64,000 nucleotides of DNA, from positions 443,806 through 507,805 of the forward strand of contig WBMV01006632.1 of NCBI GenBank assembly GCA_013396655.1, read 5' to 3'. The notes below the pieces were generated by a model. The model had not been told where the DNA came from. It saw nothing but the letters and a program-made list of their open reading frames with translations, and ran no database searches. A program made the translations under genes and the position numbers. This stretch comes from Campylorhamphus procurvoides (Eukaryota > Chordata > Aves > Passeriformes > Dendrocolaptidae). The number at the start of each line of letters is the position of its first letter. The first letter of the stretch is position 1. Shown piece by piece: positions 53,624 to 64,000 of the stretch.

Positions 53624-56600
53624 TTCAGCTTCAGCAGTAGGATCTACAGTCTAATGTCAGGATTTTCATTCTTTTTGGTCAGATGTTAGGTAACACCCTG
53701 ATCAGATGTAAGACTTCTTTGTGCTAGATACATAAAAATGAAGGGAAGTATGGGCAGGGCCCAGAAAAGCCTACATAATAATCCAACCCAAATATAAAAC
53801 GCAGGGAGTTCTGTGAACTAGAGACTTCAGTTGAAACACAGTGGTTATGTCAAAACTACTAAGTAGTATGAAGGGTCATTCCTCTGGCTTTGAGGCCAAC
53901 TGTCCTGGGCTAGGATGTGTCCATTCTGCTTATGACTGTGCACTCTCGATTTCCAGAATAAGATGACTTTATGCAAACTGTATACCTGTTGCTGACTCAA
54001 AAGCTATGCCTTGGCATTGCTTGGGAGAATGACACGTGGCCCATAACAAAACCACAAACCATGCAGGAACCTCTCCAACAACGTAACAGCATCAACACTG
54101 AAGCCGCAATGCTCAGGAATGCTTCTTGACACCATTTTCTTTTTAACTTGTGACATCTCTGTGGGGCAGGGTTAGTGTAGGCGAAGGTACAAATCATGAA
54201 ATGAGTAGGTGGATACGGTGTTTCAGCTCAGAGGGAGTCTAGCTGTAGTCCCTTCGCACAGTGAGTGTGGGACTGGAGACTGTCAGGTGTGTCAGTCAAG
54301 TTCTTGGCATCTGTTCCAAAACTTGAAGTGGTCAAAATGATGAGAACTTTTGCAATGCCAGTCGTTTTATGCCTATGGCAACTACTTCTCTCATATAAAT
54401 TACAGCTATCCTCAAATGATACAATATGTGCAGTTTATGGAGGAAAAGATGCGGTTTTACCTGGAGTGAGGGAGGGCAAAAAGCACAGCTGTTCCATCCA
54501 CATTAGGGCTATATCTATCCCAGAAAGAGGATTCTTTTTTTGTCTTATTTGGGAAGCGTGGTGAACAAAGCTGTTTACGACAAAATTTGCATCACAAGTT
54601 CAGGGGGAATTACATAGAAAGGAAAAGAAAACAGAAATTCTTGTTTCCTGAGGTAAAGGTACTGGGCTGTATAATAGGATGAGCAAATACATCGAACAAG
54701 GTTACTATTACAAATAGATGGATATCAGGTCCTGTGATTACGAGTGAGAAATAATCTTCAATTCATGTGTGTGGCACACAGTTACACCTTTGCCAGTACA
54801 AAACACCCCAGGCCCATCCTTTGAGAGTTTTCAGTTCATGTTTCCTAATATCACTGTTATGCTGTTAAATGTTAGCCTTGAAATCCAAATACCTTTACAA
54901 ACAACTAAATTCTGTACATTTATCCCCATGTACCTCCAGTTCATACTTTCATTTCTAATGGATGGAGAGAGATTTGCTCTCAGGGATGGTTCCTTATTAT
55001 GATCTTCCTGTACATTTTGGTCTGTTAGGTTCTGTCTTCAGTTACTCCTACACACAGAAGTTCACCAATTTGACAGTTTAACTTTAACCCAGGGGTCCTA
55101 CAGAAAATTGTTCAATTTTCTCTTTGTTTTTTTTTCCCTGTTTTTCCCATGTCAAAATGCCATCTATTCAGTCCTTCCCCAAATACCACAAGTTTTGTTC
55201 TGTCTCCTATGGGCACAGCAAGAATTGGGCACAGCCCAAGTGAATGTGATGTGTGTTCTTCCTGCGTTGAAAGTCATTCTGGGATTGGAGCACCCTAGAG
55301 GTCTAATTGCGTACACAAGTTTCATAACCTCCACGGTTCCACAAAACTGTCCTAATAGATGTTTCAGGTCTCAAACATATCCATATGTAGGATGAAAATG
55401 CCACACCCAGGAATATAAGATATTTCTTCAGGACTTCAAATCACCTTCCTAATAAATAGCAATGTGTCTTTCTCTTTTTTCCCCCTTTGAAGGTTATTCA
55501 TGTCACACTGGGACCCAGAGAGGAGGATGGAAAGTGTTTTCCTTGATACCAGCAATCTGAAGTAAACAAGATTAGAGCAAGTGATACAAGGCATTTCCTG
55601 CTGCTTGGAGTAGGGACCACAGATCACTCCCTGCAGCACAGTACATGTATTCTGTATCTCCCCAAAAGGGTTGCAGACGGGTCCAGACCATACATGTGCC
55701 AGAGGGCAGGTAAAAAGATTTAAAGGAAACCATCTTTTCAAGATCTCCTTTTTAGACAGTAGGAGACATTTCAGGCATGTATGTTTATTCTGAGAGTGGA
55801 ATGACACACTTCTACAGAAGAAATGAGTGACATTGGGTTTGTTTTGGTTTTCCCCATAGTGACCACAGACTGCATCTCTTCTGGTAGTTCATCTGCTTTC
55901 CAGAGGCTTCCCAGAACACCGACCTACTGCACTCCTCTTCAAGAAGGACAAGAGGGACTTCCCTGAAGAAATGAATCTCACGACAGTTGGAATCTTTCAG
56001 CTCCTTGTTGCAAAAGACTTTCTGATTCAGTTTGCTCCCCTTTTCCTTTAGGTGGCATGCACTCTTGATGACACTAAGGACAGGAACTGATTTAAACTTC
56101 ATGCTGCTTATATTCAAATGATACAATAGTTGCTTGTGCTGTTCCAGTCTCAATTTTCTTTGAACAGTCATGACTACATCTACTTCTTCTCTTTTACTAT
56201 GTAATTTACAGTACTAATGATGTTGCTTCTTCCACCATGGCAACTTGAAATTAAAAAGTGACTCGTTATTTTTCTGATTACCATCCATTTATCTTATTCT
56301 TCTTGTTTCTGTAAAAATTCATCTAAGCAAAAGCTGCTGTTGTTCCTGCCCTTCATATATGCTATGCTTACTACATGGATCTTCATAAACTCTTACAAAG
56401 TGATGCAATCCTTCGCTATTCTCATGACTTTTTGCCCCAGATGCTGAGCAACCTGTTTGCTTGGGTTGGGGTTGTGCTTGTGTATATATTCTAACTCACA
56501 GCTCTGCCCGCTTTGTTGTCATAGAGAGATTTTCTTGTCCCACTCTGAATTATTTTTAACCTTGACAATGTGAATTCTTTTGAACAGTTTCACCACCATG

Positions 56601-59600
56601 AAAATATTAGGTGATTTCCTTTGCTTGTTAAATTCCAGTCACATCAAGGTTAACTATAGCTCTTCTAAGTGTCGCCATGTATTTCTAGTCCAGACACAGA
56701 TTCAGACTGTCAGCACCCCAGCATTACAGGAGTGATAATTCAGCTTTACATCAGCCACAAGTTCTCAGTTTTACTTGTCTTGTTGGATAGATAACTATAC
56801 GAATCTTTTCAGCTGTCTTAATTTTCGTAGGAATTTTAGTTCTAGTAAGATTCCCATGTGCAGCATTCCAAGTAAGGCATTTTTAGTTATTTTGTATATT
56901 ATTTTGTATATAATCTGTATTTACAAATTTTTCAGAGCCCATGAAGAGACTGAAATCTGTTCCTTCTTATGACCTGAATCCTAACCAGCCTACACTACGA
57001 TAGCACAGTTCTCTGAATAATGTAACAAGGGACCCCCCTGCACTCTTGCCAGAATATATTAAAAGTACGGATTTAGGTCTTTAGGGTTTGGAAGGCAGCT
57101 CAGCATCTGTCCTCTGTGCACTACAGAAGGTATCTGTGTACAAAGAGAGACAGAGTAAATTTCAGAAACATATTAATATCTTAAAATTTATTTCTTCAAC
57201 TCCCTCCTCCTCCTGGGAGACCCCTATGGCAACAGTACATCTTACATAGTCACCTTGACTTAGCTGATGAACTCAAATTTTTTATTCAGAATCCTTAACA
57301 TATCTGATAGTTCCTTAAATAGTATGTGTACAAAGACACTAAATGGGAATGGTAAGGTTTAGGTATTTTTTATGTGCAAACTATGTTTCTTTTGCTCAGT
57401 TCAGGATTAACATTTTCAATATGAGAGGTGTATTTTCCTTGTGTAAGCAAACATATGCATTGTAAAGGAATGGTTCCATGAGGGAGTCTAACAATCCCCT
57501 TTATTACATTCCCATCCCAAACAGAGACAAAACAAAGTTCCACGCAGGATCTATATAAGTCTAAAGTCATAAAAATATTTTTGGGAAACAAGTGTTCCTC
57601 TTTATGTATGGACTGTCTGCCAGGAAAGTCAATGCAGGTATTCTGCCATTAAGATTTCACATGAAGGTCTTGGCTTAATATCAGTTGCAGATGATTTGGT
57701 ATTTTATTTGTAAAACAGCTTTAGCAAGATTTGCATAACTTTATGTGATCAGGATGGGTTCATATTTTACCTTGTGCCAAGGAACAAAGATGTCATTAAT
57801 GCAAGAGAAAAACCATCAAGTGTAACCTTGCCAAATCTAATAAAAACATATTTATTACCTTCCATACGTGTGAACCGTAGAAATGTCAGATAGTTTTCCA
57901 TTTTAAGCCTCCCATCCACACAATTCTGTAATTATCCAGTCAAAGAGAAAACTCAGACTTTGCAAATTAAATCAATTTGTTCTATCAGGTTGGGGAAAAC
58001 TTATTTTAAAAAAAAAGGAATAAAAGGACCAAAACACATTCTCTTTCTATGGAATCTTGTTAATGCTCAAAAATAGCATTTTAGAACGTTTTGGTCACCT
58101 CATTCATATAAAGCACTGATCTAAAGTTCATCTGTTTGTGAGTTTCAAAGTTTTCAAAACTGCATGCATGTATTTTTGGTATACCCTTATAGGTGAGGAG
58201 TGCCAGAATACGTGACCTACCTGGCACTTCCCTGGAAAAAGGGCAACCTTCATCTCAGGACAAACCCACAAGGAGCCCGTTGAATTGCCCAGACTTTTTC
58301 CTGATCACATAATGCCTCTCACTGAGAGAGAAGATGGTTAATTTAAAAAAGAATACTTATGAACCCAAAGGATTAAAATTAATGATTTGAAATGCAAGAT
58401 CCTTGTTGGAGAAATCCAAATATCTTACCACCTCTGTATAGTGGTGTTTAAAGGAAAGAATTGAGTCTTGTACAATATTCAATATCTAAAAGCTGTAATT
58501 TTTTCACCAGTTTTTGACCTGAAATGTTACCCGTGGCCATTGTTTACTTCTGTTCTAAAACCACTGACAGTCTGTTGGGGCACCATGTGTCTGTTATCAT
58601 AACAAATGCAGTAAGTGCATTCATTACTTTATGAAGAAAGCATTTTTATATATGATGTAGCTACAAATAAAAAAGTATTTGAGGTCATGTAGTATGGTGC
58701 ATGGACAGAGGTAGTCCTATGTTTTTCTTCATATCACACTCCTCACCCCCAGTTTTGACCTACTGTATTTACTTAATATAATCACTTCATATTTGATCTT
58801 TTTTTCCATTGCTTTGCACAGACCTTTCTATACTGTTTAAAGATCTCCAGCATTCCTTGTTTTTCTGATCTCCCAGAGTCATTAACCAATTACAGCTGGG
58901 ATCAAGGCCAAAAACAGCTAAGTATCACAACTGAGATTATCTCAAGTGGTACCTTAGTTAAACTGCTGAATAATCTTTTCTCTAGGGGTTAGATAAACAT
59001 TGGCTGTTTTCTTATAACTTATGCCTTCCTAGAGGTCCTTCCTTTTTGCTTTACTGTTTATGTTCTTTTCTTTTTATAAAGCTTCCTAGAGAAGGTCAGT
59101 TGGAGTCCCACCTCCATTACATAACTGCAAATTAAGATAGCTCCCTTCCTTCATGGACTTTCTCTGGGAAAAAAAAAAAAGATAAATTATATTATTATCT
59201 CTGAACAGCTTGCCCCAAAATCACTAAAAGCAATTATTTCAGCAGACCTTTTACTGTACCCTCATCTTATTTTGCAGTGGCTCTGGTTTATTTTACATTT
59301 CACAAGCACAAAAGCCATTCTCTGCAGTTCACCTGTTTGCGAGACATTACCAATAGTCAGTCTTGTCTTTCGAAATCCATGATGTAGAATGACCTGACAA
59401 CAAACTAGGTTAAACTGTTTCTTGTTAAGCAAATGTTTCTTCCTCCTCACTGTTTATATGAGGAAGAGGTGGCTTTTTCTCCTCTAAAGCGATTCAGTCT
59501 TCCTTACTGTGAGTTAACTGCTGATAAGTATTTTGAGAAAAATAAAATCTTACCTTAGGAGTTTTAGTCTTAAGACAGGAAAATATTGCTCCAAATATGA

Positions 59601-59739
59601 AAACTCATCTGATTTTTTCACTGCAAAATTACAAAGAATAGCTACACAACTAAAAGCATACAACTACAGATGGAAATGTGAAATGACAAAGAACATCAAA
59701 ACAAGCTATTACAGTATGATACTGATTTCTCAATCTACC
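53624..59739. other. intergenic desert, no gene recognised
   Basis: AT-rich. Open frames up to 123 codons (minus 55436-55807, minus 55812-56171) are adjacent on one strand but show no recognised domain and no splice logic. A repeat-free stretch at about 57590-57800 has enhancer-like texture. No RNA gene recognised. Confidence 0.5.
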
Positions 59740-60087
59740 TTTATTTATTTTTCTGCTTCACAGAAGAGATTGTTACAGTACATTCTGTAAGTTGTTTAAA
59801 TGTCGCTTCCCTCGCTTACTGATATAGTACTGCACCTCACATGAATTGTTTGGGGTGAAAATGTTCTCATCTGACTCTGTTGCTAGAGATGTATCTGCTC
59901 TCAAGAGGTGGGAACTATAACTGTGTTCACAAAAGCAGGTTTTAAGAACACACATTACAGAGACGCTCACATATGGATGGAGCAAGACACTGTCACAGTA
60001 CCAGTGAGTCATTGTAACAAAGCTTTTAATGTAATTTATAAAAAAATAGAGTTATTTACATTTGCAACTTATTTGATTGTATCCTTT

Positions 60088-60093
60088 TTTATT
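60088..60093 (-). terminator. MSC: candidate MSC poly(A) signal
   Basis: AATAAA on the minus strand about 880 bases downstream of the MSC stop codon. An alternative overlapping pair of AATAAA hexamers on the same strand lies at 59740-59749 (about 1.2 kb downstream). Either would give a plausible 3' UTR; I cannot choose between them from sequence alone. Confidence 0.3.
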
Positions 60094-60968
60094 ACAACAT
60101 TTGAACCTATGAAGAAATGACACTATAACTCATTTGAGAGTAAACTTTTCAAAGATAAGCATAACAGTACAGGAAAAATACTTAAAATGTGAATTCTTTT
60201 TACTTTGCAGCATCATACAAACTCATTCTTTACAACACATGCGCTCCTGTCATACAGTAAGCAGAATTCCCTTCCAGATTAAAGTATGGAAACTGCCACA
60301 TTTCTAGGGGTAGTCCCACATTCTTACATGTGGCACTTCAAGACATAACCAAAGGAATTAATTTAATTCCAATGGGTGGTAGCCTAAATGCAGAATGTGA
60401 TCACTTACATACTTTTAAGAAATGGCTGGTTAAATGGACTGAAAAAAAAAAAAGTATTACTATAGTTATTGCATAGTTGCAAGGAAACCAGAACCATGAA
60501 TACAAAGGCCATCAAAATATATTATAAATCTATCTGATTTTCAAAGCTACTTTAAAATACTGTTTTGTTTTACAATACAAATAACACTGTTTGGGGTTAG
60601 TTTGTAGAGTTGTATTTTGGTCCATGCTGTTAATTCTATATCATTATACTCCTCTTTCACTAGTTTAAAAGCCTCAGAACAGCAGGTCCTCAGGCAGTGG
60701 TAAGAATGATGAAGCCAAGTCTCAGACTTCAGCTGCTGCAGTCAGTTCATAAAAACTCTAATTTCAACTGCCTCCCTTCTTTACTGTTTTAAATAATCAT
60801 CCCTCAGAACACTAAGGGAAAAGAATGATGAGGAACACAGATTTAACACTCCTAGAGATGGGGGGTTGTCCCCATCTTCTAGTCCTGAGCTGATAAACTA
60901 CAGCTCTTAAAAATATCCATCCCATAAAAAAGATCAACAGTAATAAAAAAATCTCCAATTTACTCTGA

Positions 60969-61055
60969 CTATGCAGTAGTTCCACATAATCTGCTGGCAG
61001 TAGAAACTTCTTTGGTGTCAGAGTCAGGTCTTCCTGAAACCACAAATGGCCAAGT
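60969..61055 (-). CDS. MSC: musculin exon 2 (C-terminal tail, coding part)
   Basis: Reverse-strand reading after a TACAG acceptor gives 28 residues and TAG: it starts [17 protein letters not shown] and ends RLCGTTA. This is the conserved C terminus shared by musculin and its paralogue TCF21 (TWPF...LCGTTA). It joins exon 1 in phase 0 (exon 1 ends ...HPVN-L, exon 2 opens T-W-P-F), which confirms the gene structure across a 771-base intron. The stop codon is at 60969-60971; the 3' UTR continues to lower coordinates. The exon is too short for an open-frame search to find, and an out-of-frame reading overlaps it. Confidence 0.96.
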   Translation of the reverse strand, partial: TWPFVVSGRPDSDTKEVSTASRLCGTTA

Positions 61056-61826
61056 CTGTAAGCAAAAATAAAAGGTATTTCATATTAAGAGAAAGTTTAT
61101 CCTCATATGAAACTGGAGCTTTATTACTGATAGATGTCTAACTCTGGTTCAGTTGCAAACACGTCATTATGTTTTAGTCCCTGTGGGAAGCACAGAGAGA
61201 GCTGAGTTCCTCCAACAAATATTTTCATTACGTCTTTCATTATAATTAAATACTCCACAGAAGGGCTGCAATGGTCAGCCAAATTGTTCTCTTCCAAAAT
61301 GCAATGTTTCCCTTGCTTCGCAACTATTTGCATCATTTAATAAATAAAAAACCAATAAAATATTTTTTAAAACCAGTCAATATACTGTATGTAAGAAGCG
61401 TTTTTATCCCTGTGACCAAGCATCGGGCGTTCAGTTTTGGACCGATGAACTCATGACGGCTTGCTCATGCTCCCGGCCAACCCGCAGACCGAGTTACTCC
61501 TTTTTCGGACACTAAGCTTACCTAATGCCCGAGGAATGTAGTCCTTTAGGGTCCCCTACTCCGACTCCCCGGGACTGACACACCCGCCATCACCGAAGGC
61601 CAAGGCCAGCGCTGGGGTCGCCCCCGGGGCGGGGGTGACTGGGGATTTGCGGAGCAGCCAGGGCCGCCCCGCCGCATCTTCCGAGGGGGGCACCACCTGA
61701 GCGCTGCCAGCGGGGCCCGCGGGGCCAGTCCTGCGGGGCTATCCCGGGACGGCCCCGGGGCTTCCCCCGCGGTGCCCTTGGCCGCGCATCCCGCCCCCCG
61801 CGCCCCCCGCGCCGTGCCGGCCGTAC
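61056..61826 (-). other. MSC: MSC intron 1
   Basis: Bounded on the minus strand by a GTACGG donor directly after the HPVNL codons (61821-61826) and a TTACAG acceptor (61056-61061). Its exon-1 side is very GC-rich and part of the CpG island; its exon-2 side is AT-rich. A two-exon structure with the intron just after the bHLH-flanking HPVNL motif is the known layout of musculin and TCF21. Confidence 0.93.
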
Positions 61827-62099
61827 CAGGTTGACGGGGTGGACGTAGCCGTTCTCGTAGCGGTCCTCCTGCAGGAGCTGCCGGAGGTGGGCTATGTAGC
61901 TGGACGCCAGGCGCAGCGTGTCCAGCTTGGAGAGCTTGGTGTCGGGCGGCACCCAGGGCAGGCTCGTCTTCAGCCGGGAGAACGCCTTGCTGAGCACCCG
62001 CATCCGCGCCCGCTCCCGTGCATTGGCCGCGTTGCGCTGGGACTGCTTCCCCTCGGGCGGCGGCCCCCGCGGCCCCGACGCCGCCTTCTTGCCCCCGGG
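61827..62099 (-). CDS. MSC: musculin exon 1, 3' part (bHLH domain), 5' part missing
   Basis: Ninety-one codons read on the minus strand from the assembly gap to the splice donor. After a Gly/Lys/Pro-rich lead ([11 protein letters not shown]...) comes the bHLH domain: basic region [13 protein letters not shown] (visible residues ~22-34), helix 1 [14 protein letters not shown], loop WVPPDTK, and helix 2 [36 protein letters not shown] follows. The residues [11 protein letters not shown] and KTSLP identify musculin; the paralogue TCF21 has ILANDKYENGY and KTTLP. Musculin binds E-boxes as a heterodimer with E proteins and represses transcription in branchial-arch muscle and lymphoid lineages (family knowledge). 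Vertebrate musculin is about 200 residues; about 119 are visible here, so some 80-90 N-terminal residues and the initiator codon are missing. Confidence 0.97.
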
Positions 62100-62113
62100 N
62101 NNNNNNNNNNNNN
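62100..62113. other. assembly gap (14 N) inside MSC exon 1
   Basis: Fourteen undetermined bases within GC-rich sequence. The sequence immediately to the right does not continue the musculin N terminus in any frame, so the true missing length is probably much longer than 14 bases. Confidence 0.9.
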
Positions 62114-62700
62114 GGGCGCGGAGGGGAGGAGAGGGGCGCGGGGCGGGGGTCGGGGGCAGCGAAGCCCCGCGCCGGGGGCGGTGCCTGTCCGCGCTGTCCC
62201 GCGGTCCGCGGCGGGACCGGTGCGGCGGTGCGCGGAGACGGACCCGTATGTAGGGGTACACACGCGGGGACGAGCCGGAGTGTCTCCATTAGGGTCCATT
62301 AGGTGCGTGTGTGCTCTTGGGAGTAACGCCGTCGAGTGAATAAACTCTTTTCCTTCGGGGCAGACCCCTCTCTTCGCCCGGAGAATGTAAAATACGTCCA
62401 AGGCTGATCTCGCCGCTGTTTTCGCGGGGAGCGGGGCCCTGCTACCTGTCACTAAGGCTAAGCGCGACCCGGGACTACTCCCAGCCCGCCTACACTCGCT
62501 CTGTTTCTTTGCGGGCGGGGGGCTTTCCCAGGTGTTTCCCAGCCTCGCTCCGCGCAGCCGAGAGGTGCGGCAGAACGAGTCCCGCTGGCCCGCTGCCTGC
62601 CCAGCTCCAGGGAGGGGCTGTGTTAGCCCGGTGCCCCCGCCGGAGCGGGCAGGGGCAGCAGGACACGCGGCACCCGGGGGTCGGTGTGCGATGTGTGGGC
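62114..62700 (-). promoter_or_regulatory. MSC: MSC 5' UTR / proximal promoter
   Basis: GC-rich sequence upstream of the gap. Two minus-strand ATGs (at 62288 and 62300) open frames toward the gap, but the peptides (METLRLVPAC..., MDPNGDTPAR...) do not look like musculin. They are upstream frames or noise. An apparent frame start at 62261 is a GTG, not an ATG. Confidence 0.45.
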
Positions 62701-62809
62701 AACAATGCAAAAGTCTCTGGGAACGTGCCTACTGTGATTATGTCAGTAGTTTGGGGTGAAGCTACAGACAGTAGCTAGTGAGTACACCGTGTCCGAGGGC
62801 TTCTCCACC

Positions 62810-63020
62810 CTCAAAGCAATTAATTAAGATCCAGTTAATTAAGCTATGCACACCTCTGTGTCACAGAGGAAATTATACCAGGCAGCTTTTCGAAATACTG
62901 ACAGACTTATAACAAATTCCCCAGCACAAATTTTATAGACTCCACGGGAGAGTGGGGAACCTCGTATTCAAGGGAAATGCTGATATGCGAATTAAGCAAA
63001 GGTGTAAATAATATTTTTTA
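62810..63020. promoter_or_regulatory. candidate upstream MSC regulatory element
   Basis: About 700 bases upstream of exon 1. Contains two close TTAATTAA palindromes (62820-62827, 62836-62843), ctgtgtcacagagg (an inverted repeat), gctgatatgcgaattaagc and ggtgtaaataatatt, in repeat-free DNA. The motif density suggests a homeodomain/T-box type enhancer. Inference only. Confidence 0.3.
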
Positions 63021-63690
63021 AAAAATCACCCATCAACTTGTATCCCTCGTACCCCCTCAAAACATTCCTCCTTTCCCAGATGAAGCACTAGCGTCTGGTT
63101 CCTCGCTGGTCTTCACAGCCTGGATAGAGTTAACCAGAATAAAAATGCCATTCTCGGGAAAGAACCTAATGACTACAACAGGTGGAAAGATCTTGTCCGG
63201 CAATTTTTGCTCACGTTTTATCCCTTCCATTTCATTCCCGGCCGAGCGGAACCTTCCCGGCTGCTGCCATGCAACTTTTCTGGCACCACTGGCCGCCTTT
63301 ACGCCCAGTGCATTGCCTCCCTCTCCGCCAGCCCTGCGGGTTCATTGAGGCCACTTAACGCTGTGCAAACCCCGGCTTCACCCGCTGGGGCTAGAACCAC
63401 ATCAGACCCGGGTTTAACGGCAGCCTTTCCAAGTGAAACTTGACATTTCTTGAACCACCTAAACAGGCAGCTGATCTTGCAACTAGATCTCTTGAACTTG
63501 GTTTGACACTACGATGCTCAGGCTGGGTCCCACACGCTGCACGGTGAAAGGGCAGTGCGCCGGACTTGAGGGTTGCTGCGCCTCCCCAGTTAGCCTACAT
63601 TATCCGTATAAATATATATGTATATATAAAGATACTGCAGGGGAAGAGATATAGGTTTACTTTTTCCCCCTCATCTGGGTTGTTTATACA
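63021..63690. other. MSC upstream flank, no second gene recognised
   Basis: Mixed composition. A TA-rich string (ataaatatatatgtatatata, near 63608) resembles TATA boxes but sits far upstream of MSC, with no exon recognised after it on the plus strand. Open frames at 63145-63443 carry no recognised domain. Confidence 0.45.
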
Positions 63691-63699
63691 GGTGCGGGC

Positions 63700-64000
63700 T
63701 GAACGCTTTCCCTGCTAAAGATTAATGAGAGAAAGTGCTGAATTTCTTTAAACAAGGAAGAAAATGGTACCCAGTCTTAAAAGCCACAATGGCAAATCTC
63801 ACCTTTCCTGCCTACCTCTGCCTCGGCGGATTAAAGGCCACGCATAATGGATACTTCGGCTCATTTAATGAAAGGACTGGGGGCGTGTGGAACAGCCAAA
63901 TTGTCAGATCGTCTTTGCCCACTTCTTGGTTAGTAAACGAAATGGGAAATGCAATTGAGTCAATCTGGAGTGAACTTCAGGGGTTACTTCGGATTTATTC
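63700..64000. promoter_or_regulatory. candidate upstream conserved element
   Basis: Repeat-free block with ctaaagattaatgag, ctttaaacaagg, aaagccacaatgg, tctcacctttcctg, gattaaaggccacgc and gctcatttaatgaaagg. These are a mix of homeodomain, forkhead-like, SOX-like (acaatgg) and T-box-like (tcacctt) words. It runs off the window edge. Confidence 0.3.

Larger units (their letters stand above)
61430..62720. promoter_or_regulatory. MSC: CpG island covering MSC exon 1 and promoter
   Basis: Abrupt change from AT-rich desert to GC- and CpG-dense sequence that spans the donor end of intron 1, exon 1 and roughly 600 bases upstream. Such islands mark the promoters of developmental transcription factor genes and are typical Polycomb targets (general knowledge). 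No unambiguous TATA box for the minus strand was seen within it. Confidence 0.8.

Noticed and set aside
55436..56171. Two adjacent minus-strand frames (123 and 119 codons)
   Set aside because: Adjacent and on the same strand, but no recognised domain, and no splice sites join them in a sensible way.
60812..61045. 77-codon minus-strand frame over exon 2
   Set aside because: Out of frame with the real exon 2, which reads [10 protein letters not shown] in another frame.
62114..62261. N-terminal extension of musculin upstream of the gap (MYPYIRVRL...)
   Set aside because: Its apparent first codon is GTG, the peptide does not resemble musculin, and the frame across the gap depends on an unreliable gap length.
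61546..62289. Long open frames on both strands around MSC exon 1
   Set aside because: Frames other than the musculin one are GC-rich shadows (Ala/Arg/Gly/Pro-rich) that read through the N gap; only the frame giving the bHLH domain is supported.
63600..63630. TATA-rich string as a promoter
   Set aside because: A run of alternating TA dinucleotides, far from MSC exon 1 and with no exon recognised after it.
1..64000. CRISPR arrays, operons, tRNA or rRNA genes
   Set aside because: None seen; the sequence is vertebrate nuclear DNA and no cloverleaf or rRNA motif was noticed by eye.

Overview
This is vertebrate nuclear DNA, almost certainly from a bird. The evidence is several copies of the CR1 LINE 3' end (with the typical closing text resembling 'attctatgattctatg'), a roughly 1 kb LTR-like repeat that I recall as common in bird genomes, AT-rich desert sequence with rare GC-rich islands, and one recognisable two-exon gene. 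No species can be named from the sequence alone.

The only confidently identified gene lies at the right end on the minus strand. It is musculin (MSC), a class II bHLH transcription factor. Exon 1 is visible from its splice donor (61827) up to an assembly gap (62100-62113), and covers the bHLH domain. Exon 2 (60969-61055) is only 87 bases and encodes the conserved C-terminal tail. The N-terminal part of the protein and the start codon are not present in readable sequence. Exon 1 sits in a CpG island (about 61430-62720), and the sequence to its right is presumed promoter and upstream regulatory DNA.

The remaining ~60 kb (1-60,000) is a gene desert downstream of MSC. In mammals MSC lies between EYA1 and TRPA1. 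If order and orientation are conserved, this desert is the MSC-EYA1 interval (inference). It holds: an ancient CR1-like LINE at 11.3-12.2 kb; an LTR-like element at 13.9-14.9 kb on the minus strand; a long degenerate CR1 at 18.9-21.0 kb followed by a second CR1 tail at 21.1-21.5 kb; a minus-strand CR1 tail at 26.3 kb; a probable solo LTR at 27.4-27.8 kb; and CR1 tails at 46.4, 52.6 and 53.5 kb. There are also four strand-asymmetric GT/AC-rich tracts and one 33-bp tandem duplication.

Three features are unexplained. The first is an isolated CpG island with an upstream TATA box at 51.9-52.5 kb, which looks like an orphan promoter. The second is a 126-codon ORF with a plausible single membrane segment and a good Kozak context at 31.6-32.0 kb. 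The third is a set of non-repetitive, homeodomain-site-rich stretches that look like candidate conserved enhancers, the best at 22.04-22.33 kb. I saw no CRISPR, operon, tRNA or rRNA. I do not see a convincing novel biological system; the orphan CpG island and the membrane ORF are the best leads.
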